DNA from: Crocinitomicaceae bacterium
GTDB taxonomy: Bacteria > Bacteroidota > Bacteroidia > Flavobacteriales_G > Salibacteraceae
Direction: 5' to 3'
Length of the DNA stretch: 64,000 nt
Assembly (NCBI GenBank): GCA_002713215.1
Contig: PAVO01000039.1
Span: forward strand, 1-64,000
The position numbers were made by a program, and so were the translations under genes. Shown one piece after another: positions 25,420 to 34,653 of this stretch (positions are counted from its first letter, which is position 1; every line of letters starts with the position of its first letter). The notes under the pieces were generated by a model. The model did no database searches, was not told the origin of the DNA, and saw only the letters and a program-made list of their open reading frames with translations.

Positions 25420-26544
25420 TTAATGCCTTCTTCTACCCTTCTTTTTCTCCATTTCTTCCACGTCGATCATTCCAGCTTTAATCTCATCTTCCAGGGAAAC
25501 CCCTTCTTTAATTTCCGTATTTATTCCGTCGGACAAACCGGTTACCACGGTTCGCTTTTCGAATTCATCACCTCCTGTCTGTACTTCAACGTAAGGTTCC
25601 TTATCCTCAAACTTCAATAACGATTCGTTTATGCAAATAACACTGTCTACGCGGTCCAGTACAATATCTCCATTGGCACTGTAGCCCGCCCTAATAAAGC
25701 TGGAAGTATCAAGCTTAACGTTGGCCTTAATCTCGAATTGAATGGCCCCGTTTTCCTCTATACCCTTAGGAGCTATGTAGTTTAACTCTGCATTGAACTT
25801 TGTATTTTCAATGGCACCAACCTTAAGGATAATCCTCATTCCCTCGCGTAGTTTTCCAACTTCACTTTCATCTACTTTTCCTTCAAAAATCATATCCTGC
25901 ATGTCGGCTATGGAGGCAATGGTTGTTCCTTCGTTAAAATTATTGGCTTCGATTACAGAGTTCCCCTCTTTTACCGGAACGTCCAGAACCATTCCTCCTA
26001 CTGTTGCGCGAATAAGTGTATTGGTGGTGGACTTGGAGTCCTTGGTTGCGCCATCGCGAATAATGTCCAGGTTATCCTGCGCCGTCTCGGCTTCTTCCTG
26101 AGCCGATTTTAGCGCTACTTCAAAAGGTTGAAAGGTGGCCTTGGAAATCACCTGGTCTTTATACAGCTGATAATTTCTGTCGTAATCGAGTTTAGCATTT
26201 TCAAGTGTAATTGCCGCCCGATCTACCCTACTTTCGGCCGTGGTTAACCGCTCCAGGTTGGGAACAATTCTAACCTTAGCAATAATATCTCCGGCCTTAA
26301 CCTTTTGACCGGCCTCGACATAAACTTCCTTTATGATACCCGAAATATTGGGTTTTACCTCTACTTCTTTTCTGGGTACAACCGAACCGGTGGCCACTGT
26401 TTTTACTATAATATCAGATACAAATGGTTTTTCGGTGATGGCCACTTGTGGTTTTTCCTGTGACTTTGCATATAAATACCATAGGGTATAACCAAATACC
26501 CCCAGGAGAATTGAGCCTAATATAACTCGTAATACAACTTTCAT
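25420..26544 (-). CDS. Periplasmic adaptor (MacA/HlyD-like) of an ABC exporter
   Basis: The protein has 374 residues. One membrane anchor near residues 5-26 is followed by a biotinyl-lipoyl-like half (GSVVPRKEVEVKPNISGIIKE; VEAGQKVKAGDIIAKV), a helical hairpin (LTTAESRVDRAAITLENAKLD ... SAQEEAETAQDNLD, residues ~98-165) and beta-barrel domains. The C terminus is basic (KKKGRRRH). It is the last gene of an operon of ATPase, permease, permease and adaptor, so it should link the inner-membrane ABC transporter to an outer-membrane channel. No TolC-like gene is present in the operon. Confidence 0.9.
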   Translation of the reverse strand: MKVVLRVILGSILLGVFGYTLWYLYAKSQEKPQVAITEKPFVSDIIVKTVATGSVVPRKEVEVKPNISGIIKEVYVEAGQKVKAGDIIAKVRIVPNLERLTTAESRVDRAAITLENAKLDYDRNYQLYKDQVISKATFQPFEVALKSAQEEAETAQDNLDIIRDGATKDSKSTTNTLIRATVGGMVLDVPVKEGNSVIEANNFNEGTTIASIADMQDMIFEGKVDESEVGKLREGMRIILKVGAIENTKFNAELNYIAPKGIEENGAIQFEIKANVKLDTSSFIRAGYSANGDIVLDRVDSVICINESLLKFEDKEPYVEVQTGGDEFEKRTVVTGLSDGINTEIKEGVSLEDEIKAGMIDVEEMEKKKGRRRH

Positions 26545-26582
26545 TTTTTGTTCTTTTCAATATCAATATTAAAATGCACCAC

Positions 26583-27854
26583 TTATCCTTCTGATTTTAA
26601 TGCCAGCACGGGATCAATTTTAGACGCTTTGTATGCAGGAATTAACCCGGCAATAGCTCCTGCAATAACAATCACTACCGTTGCTGTAATAGCTACATTA
26701 AAATCGATTTCAGGATGTTTAAACATATCGCTTTGCACGTTAAATTTTTCCAGCATGTAATTGATTCCCTCCAGGAGCGCAACCCCTATTACCAAACCTA
26801 TGTATCCTGCGATGGCTGTTAACACCACTGTTTCCGATACAATTTGTGAAATAATGGTCCAGGGTCGGGCTCCAATGGCTTTTCGAACTCCAATTTCTTT
26901 TGTACGTTCTTTAACCACCACCAGCATGATGTTACTTATTCCTATCACTCCAGCAAGGAGAGTTCCGGTACCCACTAACCAGATCAGAAAGTTTATTCCG
27001 ATAAAGAGGTTGTTCATTTTCAAAAAGTTCTTCTCGACATTCCAATGCCCGAACGCGCGCTTGTCATCAGGAGATACCATGTGCTGTTCGGCAAGAACCT
27101 GAATCACTTTAGGCTCTACGTCGGAAACCTTCTGTCCTTTTTTAGTGTTAATGCTCATCCAACCCACCTGATCTCCATAATTAAAGGCTTGCTGAAATGC
27201 AGAAATGGGCACATAAATGGATTCCAATTCTGATTCGTTGGATTGAGATTCATTTATATTTCCGAATACACCCACAACTTTGAAGTAAACGCCACTGATA
27301 CGAATAAAATCTCCAATTGCCTCTTCCCCCTGATCAAACAGTACTTGTCTTACGCGCGTTCCAATTATGGCAATCTTTCTCTTGTCTTCAACGTCTCGTT
27401 GGTTAAGAAATCTCCCCTCAAGAATTTTAACCGGTTTAATCTCCAGAAATTCTGGCACATCTCCCATCACCTGAAAACTACCGGTTACGTTATTGCGGTA
27501 GATCTCTTGAGTGCCTCTATAACCACCTAATTGGCATCTGGGAGCAACTACATTTATTTCGGGGATTCTGTCCATTAAAATATCTACGTCCTCGTTTTTG
27601 AGACTAAACGAACGCCCTTTGGGTAATCCCTTGTATGGAACTGAAGTACGTTGTGACCAAACGAACATGCTATTGGTAGCCATGGAACCAAAGTTTGTAG
27701 TGACTCCGTTCTCCAGGCCTTTGCCAGAACCAAGCATGAGAATAAGCATGAAAATTCCCCAGAAAACACCAAAAGCAGTTAGCGTTGTTCTAAGTGGATT
27801 CCTGGTAAGAACCACCCATATCTCGTGCCATTTATCTCGGTCAAAAAACTTCAT
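26583..27854 (-). CDS. MacB-like ABC transporter permease (second copy)
   Basis: The protein has 423 residues: an N-terminal membrane helix (about 20-42), a large periplasmic MacB-PCD domain (about 45-250), and three C-terminal helices forming the FtsX-like region (from about 285; conserved GISNIMLVVVKERTKEIGVRKAIGA). It overlaps the preceding permease gene by 1 nt. The two permeases are similar but diverged, so the transporter is probably a heterodimer with a shared ATPase. In MacB the ATPase and permease are one protein; here they are separate. Confidence 0.92.
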   Translation of the reverse strand: MKFFDRDKWHEIWVVLTRNPLRTTLTAFGVFWGIFMLILMLGSGKGLENGVTTNFGSMATNSMFVWSQRTSVPYKGLPKGRSFSLKNEDVDILMDRIPEINVVAPRCQLGGYRGTQEIYRNNVTGSFQVMGDVPEFLEIKPVKILEGRFLNQRDVEDKRKIAIIGTRVRQVLFDQGEEAIGDFIRISGVYFKVVGVFGNINESQSNESELESIYVPISAFQQAFNYGDQVGWMSINTKKGQKVSDVEPKVIQVLAEQHMVSPDDKRAFGHWNVEKNFLKMNNLFIGINFLIWLVGTGTLLAGVIGISNIMLVVVKERTKEIGVRKAIGARPWTIISQIVSETVVLTAIAGYIGLVIGVALLEGINYMLEKFNVQSDMFKHPEIDFNVAITATVVIVIAGAIAGLIPAYKASKIDPVLALKSEG

Positions 27855-29083
27855 CAGTCTTCTCTTAATGCAACTACGGGTTCAATGGAAGCAGCACGTT
27901 TTGCAGGAATGTATCCGGCAACTACTCCGCTTATTACCAACAAAATGGTAGCACTAATAGCTACTCCAAAATCGATTTCCGGATTTCTAAACATTTCAAC
28001 CCCCTGAATATTCTCCGACAATGTTTCTAACAGAAAAACTCCTAACACCAACCCAATGTATCCCGCAATTCCCGTAATGAAAACTGCTTCGGTCAATACC
28101 AAAGCAATTATGGAATTGGGTGATGCTCCCATTGCTTTTCTAATTCCAATTTCACGCGTTCTTTCTTTTACTACAATAAGCATAATGTTACTGATTCCTA
28201 CAATCCCCGCCAAAATAGTCCCAATACCAACGAACCAAATAAAAATTCGAATGTTTGCAAACAACTCAGCAAATTTTTGAAATTCCGCTACGTTATTTCG
28301 GATATACATGGCCCGCGCATCCCTGGGATGAAACGAATGCCTTTGAGCCAGGTAACGATTAATGTTACTGGAAATAATGTAACTCTCCATCAAGTCGGCA
28401 TCGCCAACGGTGGTCATAATCCGTCCCAGTTTTCGCCCCCCGCTAAACACCATTTGCCCCGTAGATGTAGGGATGTAAACCATCCGCATCTCCCGCTCAG
28501 AACCTTCATCATTGAAAACACCGATTACCTTAAATGGAAAACCCTGAATTTTAATGTACTTGCCCAAGGCATCCTGGTTCTTAAATAAATCCTCTTTTAC
28601 CAGCTTACCAATTACTGCCACCTTTCTCCGCTCCAGAAGATCATCTTCATTTAAGTACCTTCCATTAGTCATAATGGTCTTCTCTAATTCCAAATGCTCA
28701 GGTGTTGTTGCACGTATAGGGTAAGAACCTCCCTGTGCCTCATAATTGACTGATTTATTCCACATTACATACCGGTTGGTTACAAACTCGGTTCCCTCTA
28801 CCCGATTCTTAATAAACTCATAATCATCCAAATCCAGTTGAATTCGCCTGCCTTCCTTTAATCCTTTGTAAGGTACCGCAGTTCTCCCGGCTGAAATCCA
28901 AAGCGAGTTGGTTGCATCATCTCTAAAGCTTTCGGTTACTCCATTTTCAATGCCTTTTCCCGACCCCAGGAGTATTACCAACATAAAAATGCCCCAGGCC
29001 ACAGAAAAACCGGTAAGAAAAGTGCGAAGTTTGTTCTTTTGAATGGTACTGAATATTTCCTGCCACTTATCGAGGTCGAACAT
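27854..29083 (-). CDS. MacB-like ABC transporter permease (first copy)
   Basis: The protein has 409 residues with the same layout as its downstream neighbour: an N-terminal helix, a MacB-PCD periplasmic domain and an FtsX domain with the conserved segment GISNIMLIVVKERTREIGIRKAMGA. It starts at the last base of the ATPase gene and shares 1 nt with the next permease, so all are translationally coupled. Export of a peptide, lipid or drug is possible; the sequence does not say which. Confidence 0.92.
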   Translation of the reverse strand: MFDLDKWQEIFSTIQKNKLRTFLTGFSVAWGIFMLVILLGSGKGIENGVTESFRDDATNSLWISAGRTAVPYKGLKEGRRIQLDLDDYEFIKNRVEGTEFVTNRYVMWNKSVNYEAQGGSYPIRATTPEHLELEKTIMTNGRYLNEDDLLERRKVAVIGKLVKEDLFKNQDALGKYIKIQGFPFKVIGVFNDEGSEREMRMVYIPTSTGQMVFSGGRKLGRIMTTVGDADLMESYIISSNINRYLAQRHSFHPRDARAMYIRNNVAEFQKFAELFANIRIFIWFVGIGTILAGIVGISNIMLIVVKERTREIGIRKAMGASPNSIIALVLTEAVFITGIAGYIGLVLGVFLLETLSENIQGVEMFRNPEIDFGVAISATILLVISGVVAGYIPAKRAASIEPVVALRED

Positions 29084-29751
29084 TATTCTTCTTTTAGAAT
29101 TACACCATCCTTTAAGCGAATCAATCGGTCGGTACGATTGGCAATGTCATCTTCGTGCGTTACAATTACCACGGTTATTCCTTCTTTATTGACATCACGG
29201 AAAAGGTTCATTACGTCATAAGATGTTTCACTATCCAATGCACCGGTGGGTTCATCCGCTAAAATGACCTTAGGGTTTGAAATTAATGCCCGTGCAATTG
29301 CAACACGTTGTTGCTGCCCACCCGAGAGTTCGGAGGGTAAGTGAGTAGCCCGGTCCAACAATCCCACCCGGTCCAGGTATTTTAAGGCCAGGTTGTTGCG
29401 TTTTTTTCTTCCCATCCCTTGATAATACAAGGGAAGCGCAACATTTTCAATTGCATTTTTATAGCTGATTAGGTTAAAGCTTTGAAAGATAAAACCAAGT
29501 AATTCGTTTCTGTACTTAGCTGCTTTACGTTGCGATAATCTCTTGATAATTTGATTGTTTAGGTAATACTCGCCGTTGTCGTATTGATCCAGAATTCCTA
29601 AAATATTAAGCAAGGTAGATTTCCCCGACCCGGAAGAACCCATTACAGAGACCAATTCACCGGCACCAATTTCCAGCTCAATATCCTTAAGAACATGAAG
29701 TGGATTTTTACCCACCTGGTAGTACTTATTTACCTTTCGTAAACGGATCAT
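29083..29751 (-). CDS. ABC transporter ATP-binding protein (MacB/LolD type)
   Basis: I start at the ATG at 29751 ([14 protein letters not shown]), since the extra 19 residues of the longest frame do not belong to the fold. The protein then has 222 residues with Walker [11 protein letters not shown]-loop FQSFNLI, signature [15 protein letters not shown], Walker B VILADEP, and H-loop VTHE. It belongs to the MacB/LolD/FtsE group that drives mechanotransmission-type transporters. First gene of the export operon 25420-29751. Confidence 0.93.
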   Translation of the reverse strand: MIRLRKVNKYYQVGKNPLHVLKDIELEIGAGELVSVMGSSGSGKSTLLNILGILDQYDNGEYYLNNQIIKRLSQRKAAKYRNELLGFIFQSFNLISYKNAIENVALPLYYQGMGRKKRNNLALKYLDRVGLLDRATHLPSELSGGQQQRVAIARALISNPKVILADEPTGALDSETSYDVMNLFRDVNKEGITVVIVTHEDDIANRTDRLIRLKDGVILKEE

Positions 29752-29855
29752 TATGCAATAATAAATGCTCTTAACTAAAATTTTGAAGGCATTATGAATC
29801 AATAACAAATGAGTGGATGATTGGTTTTTAGAAGGTTTAGTCGGCTAATGATTTT

Positions 29856-32099
29856 CTAAATTCCGTTCGACCTTTTCCTTAGTTCATTCATTATTCTCCG
29901 ATAGTCTCCGTTCTGAGGGGCAATTTGAAGCAACGTACTGCATGTTTCCAACGCATTCTTGGTTTGCTTTAGTTTGAGCTGACTGAGCAATCGTATGTAG
30001 AGAAACTCTTCATTGTTTGGGAGTATCTTTAAACCATCATCAATCATTTTTAGAGCCTCCCTGTCCCGACCTACTTCCTGAAGCTTTAAGGAATAGTTGT
30101 AATATGCCCGGATAACCACAGGCCTTTTACCGCAAGCTTCTGCCAGATACTTTAGTGATTTTTCGGTATCACCTTGTTCGTTGTACAGAAGCCCGAGCAT
30201 GTAGTATGAATAAGAATAAGCAGGCTCGGTTTCTATTACCTTGAGATAAGCCTTTTCGGCCCCTTTAACGTCTCCTCTTTCAACCAGCAACAGTGCCAGG
30301 TTCATCCTGGAGGTATTATACAAATCGTCTATTTCAATGGCCTTGCGATAGGCTCCAATGGCCAAATCAATTTTTCCATTATTCTGATAATCCAACGCCC
30401 TTTGATGCTGGCCTGCAGCAAAATCGGCTACCACATCCAACTGAGTTTGTTGTTCCTTTTTTGCATTGGCATAGGCCGTATCGTATTTCGATTGAGGTGT
30501 AAGTCTACGTGCAACAAAGTAATCTACGGCAGAAATTCGTACCCTCCGGCTTGTATCTTCCAACAATGGTTCAATCCACTTTGAAACAGATGGGTTTTCA
30601 ACATTGCTTAATGCAACGATTGCCTCATTCCTGACCCAAACAGAGGAATCACCAAGGAAACCAATCAATTCATTTGCTTCTTCCTTGGATAGGATTCTAT
30701 TACTTAGCTGCCTTAAAGCACTTGCCCTTATAATATCTGGATATTCTCCATTCCTTAGAACATATTGAAATGCGGTTGGGCTAGAGTAATATCCTGCCAG
30801 CAATGAATCGGAAAAATGATCGGCTCGATTTGGGCCAAAATGATCTACAATGGCCTTACTAGCCCATTGTGCCGACTTATCGGCATGACATCCATTGCAG
30901 GTATTGGGAGTTCCATATACCTCGGATTGATCCGGTCTGGGAACTCTAAAACTATGATCTCTTCGGTAGTCATTTCCCATATAGGTTTTTCCTGGCATGT
31001 GGCAATTAATACACTCGGCACCCTCATATCCGATTGCGTGGAAATGGTGCGAAGCATCATCGTATCCGGTTTCGTGGCAACTGACACACAGTGCATTTCC
31101 TTGCTTTTTCAATTTCAAGGTATGTACATCGTGGCAGTCGATACAAGAAACATCGTTGTGATACATTTTGCTCTGAAGAAAGGAACCTACAACATAATCC
31201 TCTCCTTTTATTTGTCCATCCAGTTCATATTCCGGTTCCACCGGAAGCCCAATGTTGTAGTGATCGGAGTAAGAACTGGTATAATCAAAATACTCGGTTA
31301 ATGGCGACCGTCGCGAATGACAACGAGCACATTTATCAACCACTTCCTTTGGGCGCATACCCTTATGCATGTACATGGCAGGAGGTACACCGTTTTGTTC
31401 TTCGCTATTATAAAAACTTACGTGTTCACTAGCTGGTCCATGGCAGGATTCACAACCAACATCAATTTCATTGTAGGTAGTATTGTATGTCTCGGTATCC
31501 GGGTCGAAATTCTTTTTCAAATTGGTAGAATGGCAATCGGCACACATGGTATTCCAGCGCATACTTCCTTTACTCCAGTTTAGCCATTCAGCATGCCTGA
31601 TTTCCAAATCGGGTTGTAAATGAAACCATTTGTTCTCCCTGCTATCCCATGCGGTAAGCAAGCACTGATAGGCCCCATCGGGAAATTTTACAATGTACTG
31701 CTGCAATGGATCAACACCGAAAGTATATTCGATTTTGAAATCCTGATATTCGCCTTCACTATTGGTTGTATTCACATAGTAGTTGCCATCTTTCTTAAAG
31801 AATGTGCTCTTCGCATTTTTGCCATTAAATACAACTTGGTTAAAATCACCCAATATGGTGGAAGAATTGGCCTCCTGCATGGCTAAATCGTGGTGAGAGC
31901 CCTCCCAATCTTTAAATTGATCAGTGTGGCACGACTTGCAGGTTTTCGAGCCTACAAATTCGGAATTTGAAAAATCATTCTTATTGATATTGGATGTTTG
32001 ATTCGTTGTTGTTCGATTGCACGACCAAGCAATTAAGAACATTAAAACAATAAGAATCCCATATTTTGGACTTAATCGGGATTTATGCCTAATCTTCAA
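29856..32099 (-). CDS. Octaheme cytochrome c lipoprotein with HEAT and TPR repeats
   Basis: The longest reading begins with TTG at 32111; I prefer the TTG at 32099 (reading MKIRHKSRLS), which overlaps the upstream stop by only 11 nt. The start is uncertain. After the lipobox (IAWSC) come eight CxxCH heme sites: CKSCH, CADCH, CESCH, CARCH, CIDCH, CVSCH, CINCH and CNGCH, in the first ~420 residues. A HEAT-like part follows (WVRNEAIVALSNVENPSV) and then four to five TPR units to the C terminus. Proteins of this layout belong to the cytochrome c554/NrfA-like multiheme group. Electron transfer or a nitrogen/sulfur redox role is inferred; it has no obvious redox partner gene beside it. Confidence 0.88.
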   Translation of the reverse strand: MKIRHKSRLSPKYGILIVLMFLIAWSCNRTTTNQTSNINKNDFSNSEFVGSKTCKSCHTDQFKDWEGSHHDLAMQEANSSTILGDFNQVVFNGKNAKSTFFKKDGNYYVNTTNSEGEYQDFKIEYTFGVDPLQQYIVKFPDGAYQCLLTAWDSRENKWFHLQPDLEIRHAEWLNWSKGSMRWNTMCADCHSTNLKKNFDPDTETYNTTYNEIDVGCESCHGPASEHVSFYNSEEQNGVPPAMYMHKGMRPKEVVDKCARCHSRRSPLTEYFDYTSSYSDHYNIGLPVEPEYELDGQIKGEDYVVGSFLQSKMYHNDVSCIDCHDVHTLKLKKQGNALCVSCHETGYDDASHHFHAIGYEGAECINCHMPGKTYMGNDYRRDHSFRVPRPDQSEVYGTPNTCNGCHADKSAQWASKAIVDHFGPNRADHFSDSLLAGYYSSPTAFQYVLRNGEYPDIIRASALRQLSNRILSKEEANELIGFLGDSSVWVRNEAIVALSNVENPSVSKWIEPLLEDTSRRVRISAVDYFVARRLTPQSKYDTAYANAKKEQQTQLDVVADFAAGQHQRALDYQNNGKIDLAIGAYRKAIEIDDLYNTSRMNLALLLVERGDVKGAEKAYLKVIETEPAYSYSYYMLGLLYNEQGDTEKSLKYLAEACGKRPVVIRAYYNYSLKLQEVGRDREALKMIDDGLKILPNNEEFLYIRLLSQLKLKQTKNALETCSTLLQIAPQNGDYRRIMNELRKRSNGI

Positions 32100-32685
32100 G
32101 CTTTCCAACAATCTTATATTGTGATCCTTCCTCGGTACTCACTGGTTGGTATAGAATATTATCTATTTCAAAATAGGTCTTCTCGTCAATGGTAATCTCC
32201 TCAACATTGTATTCCGGTAATTCTGAGACCACCGTACCTTCTTTGGGTTCCACTACTTCATATTCTTTGCCTGCCTGAACATAATAAGTTCCCCTATAAT
32301 AAAAATGGGGTTTATTTCGAATAACCACCTTTCTATAGCCTTTAGGCAAAACAGTGACCCTCAATCCCCGAGGAGATGAGATGATGCTGTAAGTTCCACC
32401 AACATAATGATAATAATAACCATTGTGCCTGTAATATTTTCGCCCATTGAGGTTATAGGTTCTATAACCTGCGGGAAGTTTATTTACCTTGTTAACACGC
32501 CGGTGCTTTACCACAACTACCCTACTTCTTGAATAACGATGGTTATGAGCCTTCTTGCCGGATCCATGGGTATGCGATTTGTTGTGTTTATGCCCATTAT
32601 GTTGATGTCCTTTTTGGGCGTAAAGCTGAGGACTAATCAATAATGCTAATCCAATTATTACTACCAGTATATATTTCATTTTCAT
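32089..32685 (-). CDS. DUF6515 family secreted protein
   Basis: The protein has 198 residues with a signal peptide ending at QLYAQ (residue 23). A histidine-rich stretch (GHQHNGHKHNKSHTHGSG) follows, then a basic stretch, and repeated tyrosine/glycine-rich motifs (YYRHNGYYYHYVGGTYSII, HFYYRGTYYVQAGKEYEVV) typical of DUF6515. The histidine-rich part could bind metal or heme. Its end overlaps the start of the octaheme cytochrome gene, so the two are co-transcribed and coupled, which suggests, but does not show, a shared role. Confidence 0.8.
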   Translation of the reverse strand: MKMKYILVVIIGLALLISPQLYAQKGHQHNGHKHNKSHTHGSGKKAHNHRYSRSRVVVVKHRRVNKVNKLPAGYRTYNLNGRKYYRHNGYYYHYVGGTYSIISSPRGLRVTVLPKGYRKVVIRNKPHFYYRGTYYVQAGKEYEVVEPKEGTVVSELPEYNVEEITIDEKTYFEIDNILYQPVSTEEGSQYKIVGKLED

Positions 32686-32913
32686 GATACGTTATTATTA
32701 ACTAAGGCCAGTTTCAACGCTTGGCCAAAAATATGGAACCCGAATTATTATTGTAATTAATTGAGAAATATTTCCCGCCTGTCTTCCTTAAGACCTAAAA
32801 TCTATAAATCAAAGTTTTAAGCGGCAGTTATTAATTAAAGTTAAGCGGCAACAGCCATGACAATTAAAAGAAGTTTTGTGGATTTATTTTGCATTTCAAT
32901 TACGAACTAGATA

Positions 32914-33528
32914 ATGAAAGATTTAATTCAGGAAAAAACGAAAAAAGGAATCAGTTTTGGCGAATACAAGGTGCTGGTGGAATCATTATTAAAGGAAAAT
33001 AAAACCACCGGCAACAACCATTCTGAGACCTACCTGCAGCATACAAAAATGGGCCTTCAACGGCTTAAAAAATGGGAGAAAATCGCGCGACTTTCAGAGC
33101 AAACTAAAACCCAACTAGACAATCTGAAAGGTAACTATACCTGGTTGGTTCTTGTGGAAGCCTGGTGTGGTGATGTAGGACAAAACCTATCTACTTTATA
33201 CCAAATAGCTCAACAGGCTAATATTGATTTAAAAATTGTACAACGGGACGAAAACCTGGATTTGATGGATCAATTTCTAACGAATGGAGGAAGATCCATT
33301 CCCAAACTAATCATCATAAATAGTGACACCTCTGAAGTACTTGGAGAATGGGGGCCAAGGCCGGCACATGCCCAGCAAAGGTTTCTTGAGGCCAGAGACA
33401 ATTCGGAAATCGATAATTTAGAAATTCAGAAAGAGATTCACTTGTGGTATGCCAAAAACAAACAACAGGATTTGCAAAATGAGATCGTTCAATTGATGTT
33501 AACTGTTGATCGGGAACGCTCCATATAG
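32914..33528 (+). CDS. Thioredoxin-like protein with a single active-site cysteine
   Basis: The protein has 204 residues without signal peptide, so it is cytoplasmic. A helical N-terminal part (1-70) precedes the thioredoxin fold: TWLVLVEAWCGDVGQN with C85, and the cis-proline segment GGRSIPKLIIIN near 126-137. The family commonly carries WCGDxxQ, in which the second cysteine of CxxC is absent, so a dithiol oxidoreductase role is unlikely. It is a single-gene unit. Confidence 0.85.
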   Translation: MKDLIQEKTKKGISFGEYKVLVESLLKENKTTGNNHSETYLQHTKMGLQRLKKWEKIARLSEQTKTQLDNLKGNYTWLVLVEAWCGDVGQNLSTLYQIAQQANIDLKIVQRDENLDLMDQFLTNGGRSIPKLIIINSDTSEVLGEWGPRPAHAQQRFLEARDNSEIDNLEIQKEIHLWYAKNKQQDLQNEIVQLMLTVDRERSI

Positions 33529-33576
33529 GTAATGGGAAACAACTAACGACTCAAATTGAAAAAACCGCTGTTTAGT

Positions 33577-34503
33577 TTAGGCTGCTTTATCCATTCCTAG
33601 TTTATTGAACGGAGAAAAATGATCCAATAAATATTTTTCAGCTAGCGGATGCCCCAGTGAACGTGCAAAAAGCAATTCTTCTTCTGCAATTTCTTCTTCC
33701 ACTTTAAATTCAAGACGAACCAATGCACATTGAAACAGAGCTTCGGCATCGAATGGGTTTTCTTTTAAAATGCTTCGCAATACTTTGAATGCTTCGGGAA
33801 GTCTTTTGGCCGATTGATAAGCCTTAACCAATAAATGTTTGAATTCAACTTCAGCGGGATTGAGTTTAACCGCTTTCTTTAAATCACTAATGGCCAATTT
33901 GGTATGACCGCCTGCTATATAAAGGGAAGCCCTGGAAGCGTATGCGCGTGCATTTCGGTTGTTCAACAATATGGCAAAACTTAAATCATTCATTGCTTTC
34001 TCGTCGCGATCCAAATGACTGTAAGCACTAGCCCGAAGTACAAAATATTCTGACTGGCGGTTGTCAATGGTAGTTGCTTCGTTTAAAAACTCCAACGCCT
34101 TTCTATAATTTCCCAGAGCCATGCTAGCTTCACCCAATTTGGCAAATGCTAGGGCTGAACCTGGATTCATTGAAACATGCAATTCCAGTTTTTTAATAGC
34201 CAGTTCATATTCTTTATTACTCAACAGGTTAATTCCATCCAACAACAATTCGTTAGCCCAGGAACGGATATGTCCGTTTTGTGAGAACCGAACCAATTCT
34301 TGTTTATTTAGAATGAGTTGTCCGTTTTCATCCAACAACATTTCATAAAACTCCTTGCAGCTAATTAATACCGTTCTATTCCAGGCGGCACCTTGGTCGT
34401 GTTTACTCCAGATTTCGTTGGCTACTTTTCTCAATACATTCCAAACATTGGGATTAATATTGGCTGGTCTAGCCACCGGGTTATTGTTTCTTTTTGCCTT
34501 CAT
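33577..34503 (-). CDS. Tetratricopeptide-repeat protein with a novel N-terminal region
   Basis: The protein has 308 residues and no signal peptide. Residues 1-~90 form a region that I do not recognise (NVWNVLRKVANEIWSKHDQG, KEFYEMLLDENGQLI). Residues ~90-280 are five or six TPR units (SALAFAKLGEASMALGNYRKALEFL is typical). Its promoter shares the CGTAA-N5-TTACG palindrome and spacing with recA, so it may belong to the same regulon, perhaps linked to DNA stress. It is a single-gene unit on the minus strand. Confidence 0.85.
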   Translation of the reverse strand: MKAKRNNNPVARPANINPNVWNVLRKVANEIWSKHDQGAAWNRTVLISCKEFYEMLLDENGQLILNKQELVRFSQNGHIRSWANELLLDGINLLSNKEYELAIKKLELHVSMNPGSALAFAKLGEASMALGNYRKALEFLNEATTIDNRQSEYFVLRASAYSHLDRDEKAMNDLSFAILLNNRNARAYASRASLYIAGGHTKLAISDLKKAVKLNPAEVEFKHLLVKAYQSAKRLPEAFKVLRSILKENPFDAEALFQCALVRLEFKVEEEIAEEELLFARSLGHPLAEKYLLDHFSPFNKLGMDKAA

Positions 34504-34530
34504 AATTTCTCGTTTTAATTAAATCTGAGG

Positions 34531-34578
34531 CGAAGAAACGGGGGCAGAACGTAATCTATTTACGGTCTGAAAAATAAT
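34531..34578 (-). promoter_or_regulatory. TPR-gene promoter sharing the recA palindrome
   Basis: On the minus strand TTTCTTCG (34531-34538) is a weak -7 box, and 11 nt upstream lies the inverted repeat CGTAATCTATTTACG (34550-34564), followed by an A/T-rich block. Palindrome, spacing (11 nt), the CC directly after the -7 box and the A/T block all match the recA promoter at 23384-23438. Confidence 0.6.
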
Positions 34579-34653
34579 TTTTAACGCATTGTTTTACAAT
34601 TGCTTATAAGCTAAAAAATTATGGAATAGAAACGAAATGCAACTTCAAGTATG

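Noticed and set aside
32818-32850. Direct repeat ttaagcggca (two copies, 23 bp apart) before the thioredoxin-like gene
   Set aside because: Too short to separate from chance; no -33/-7 pair fits beside it.
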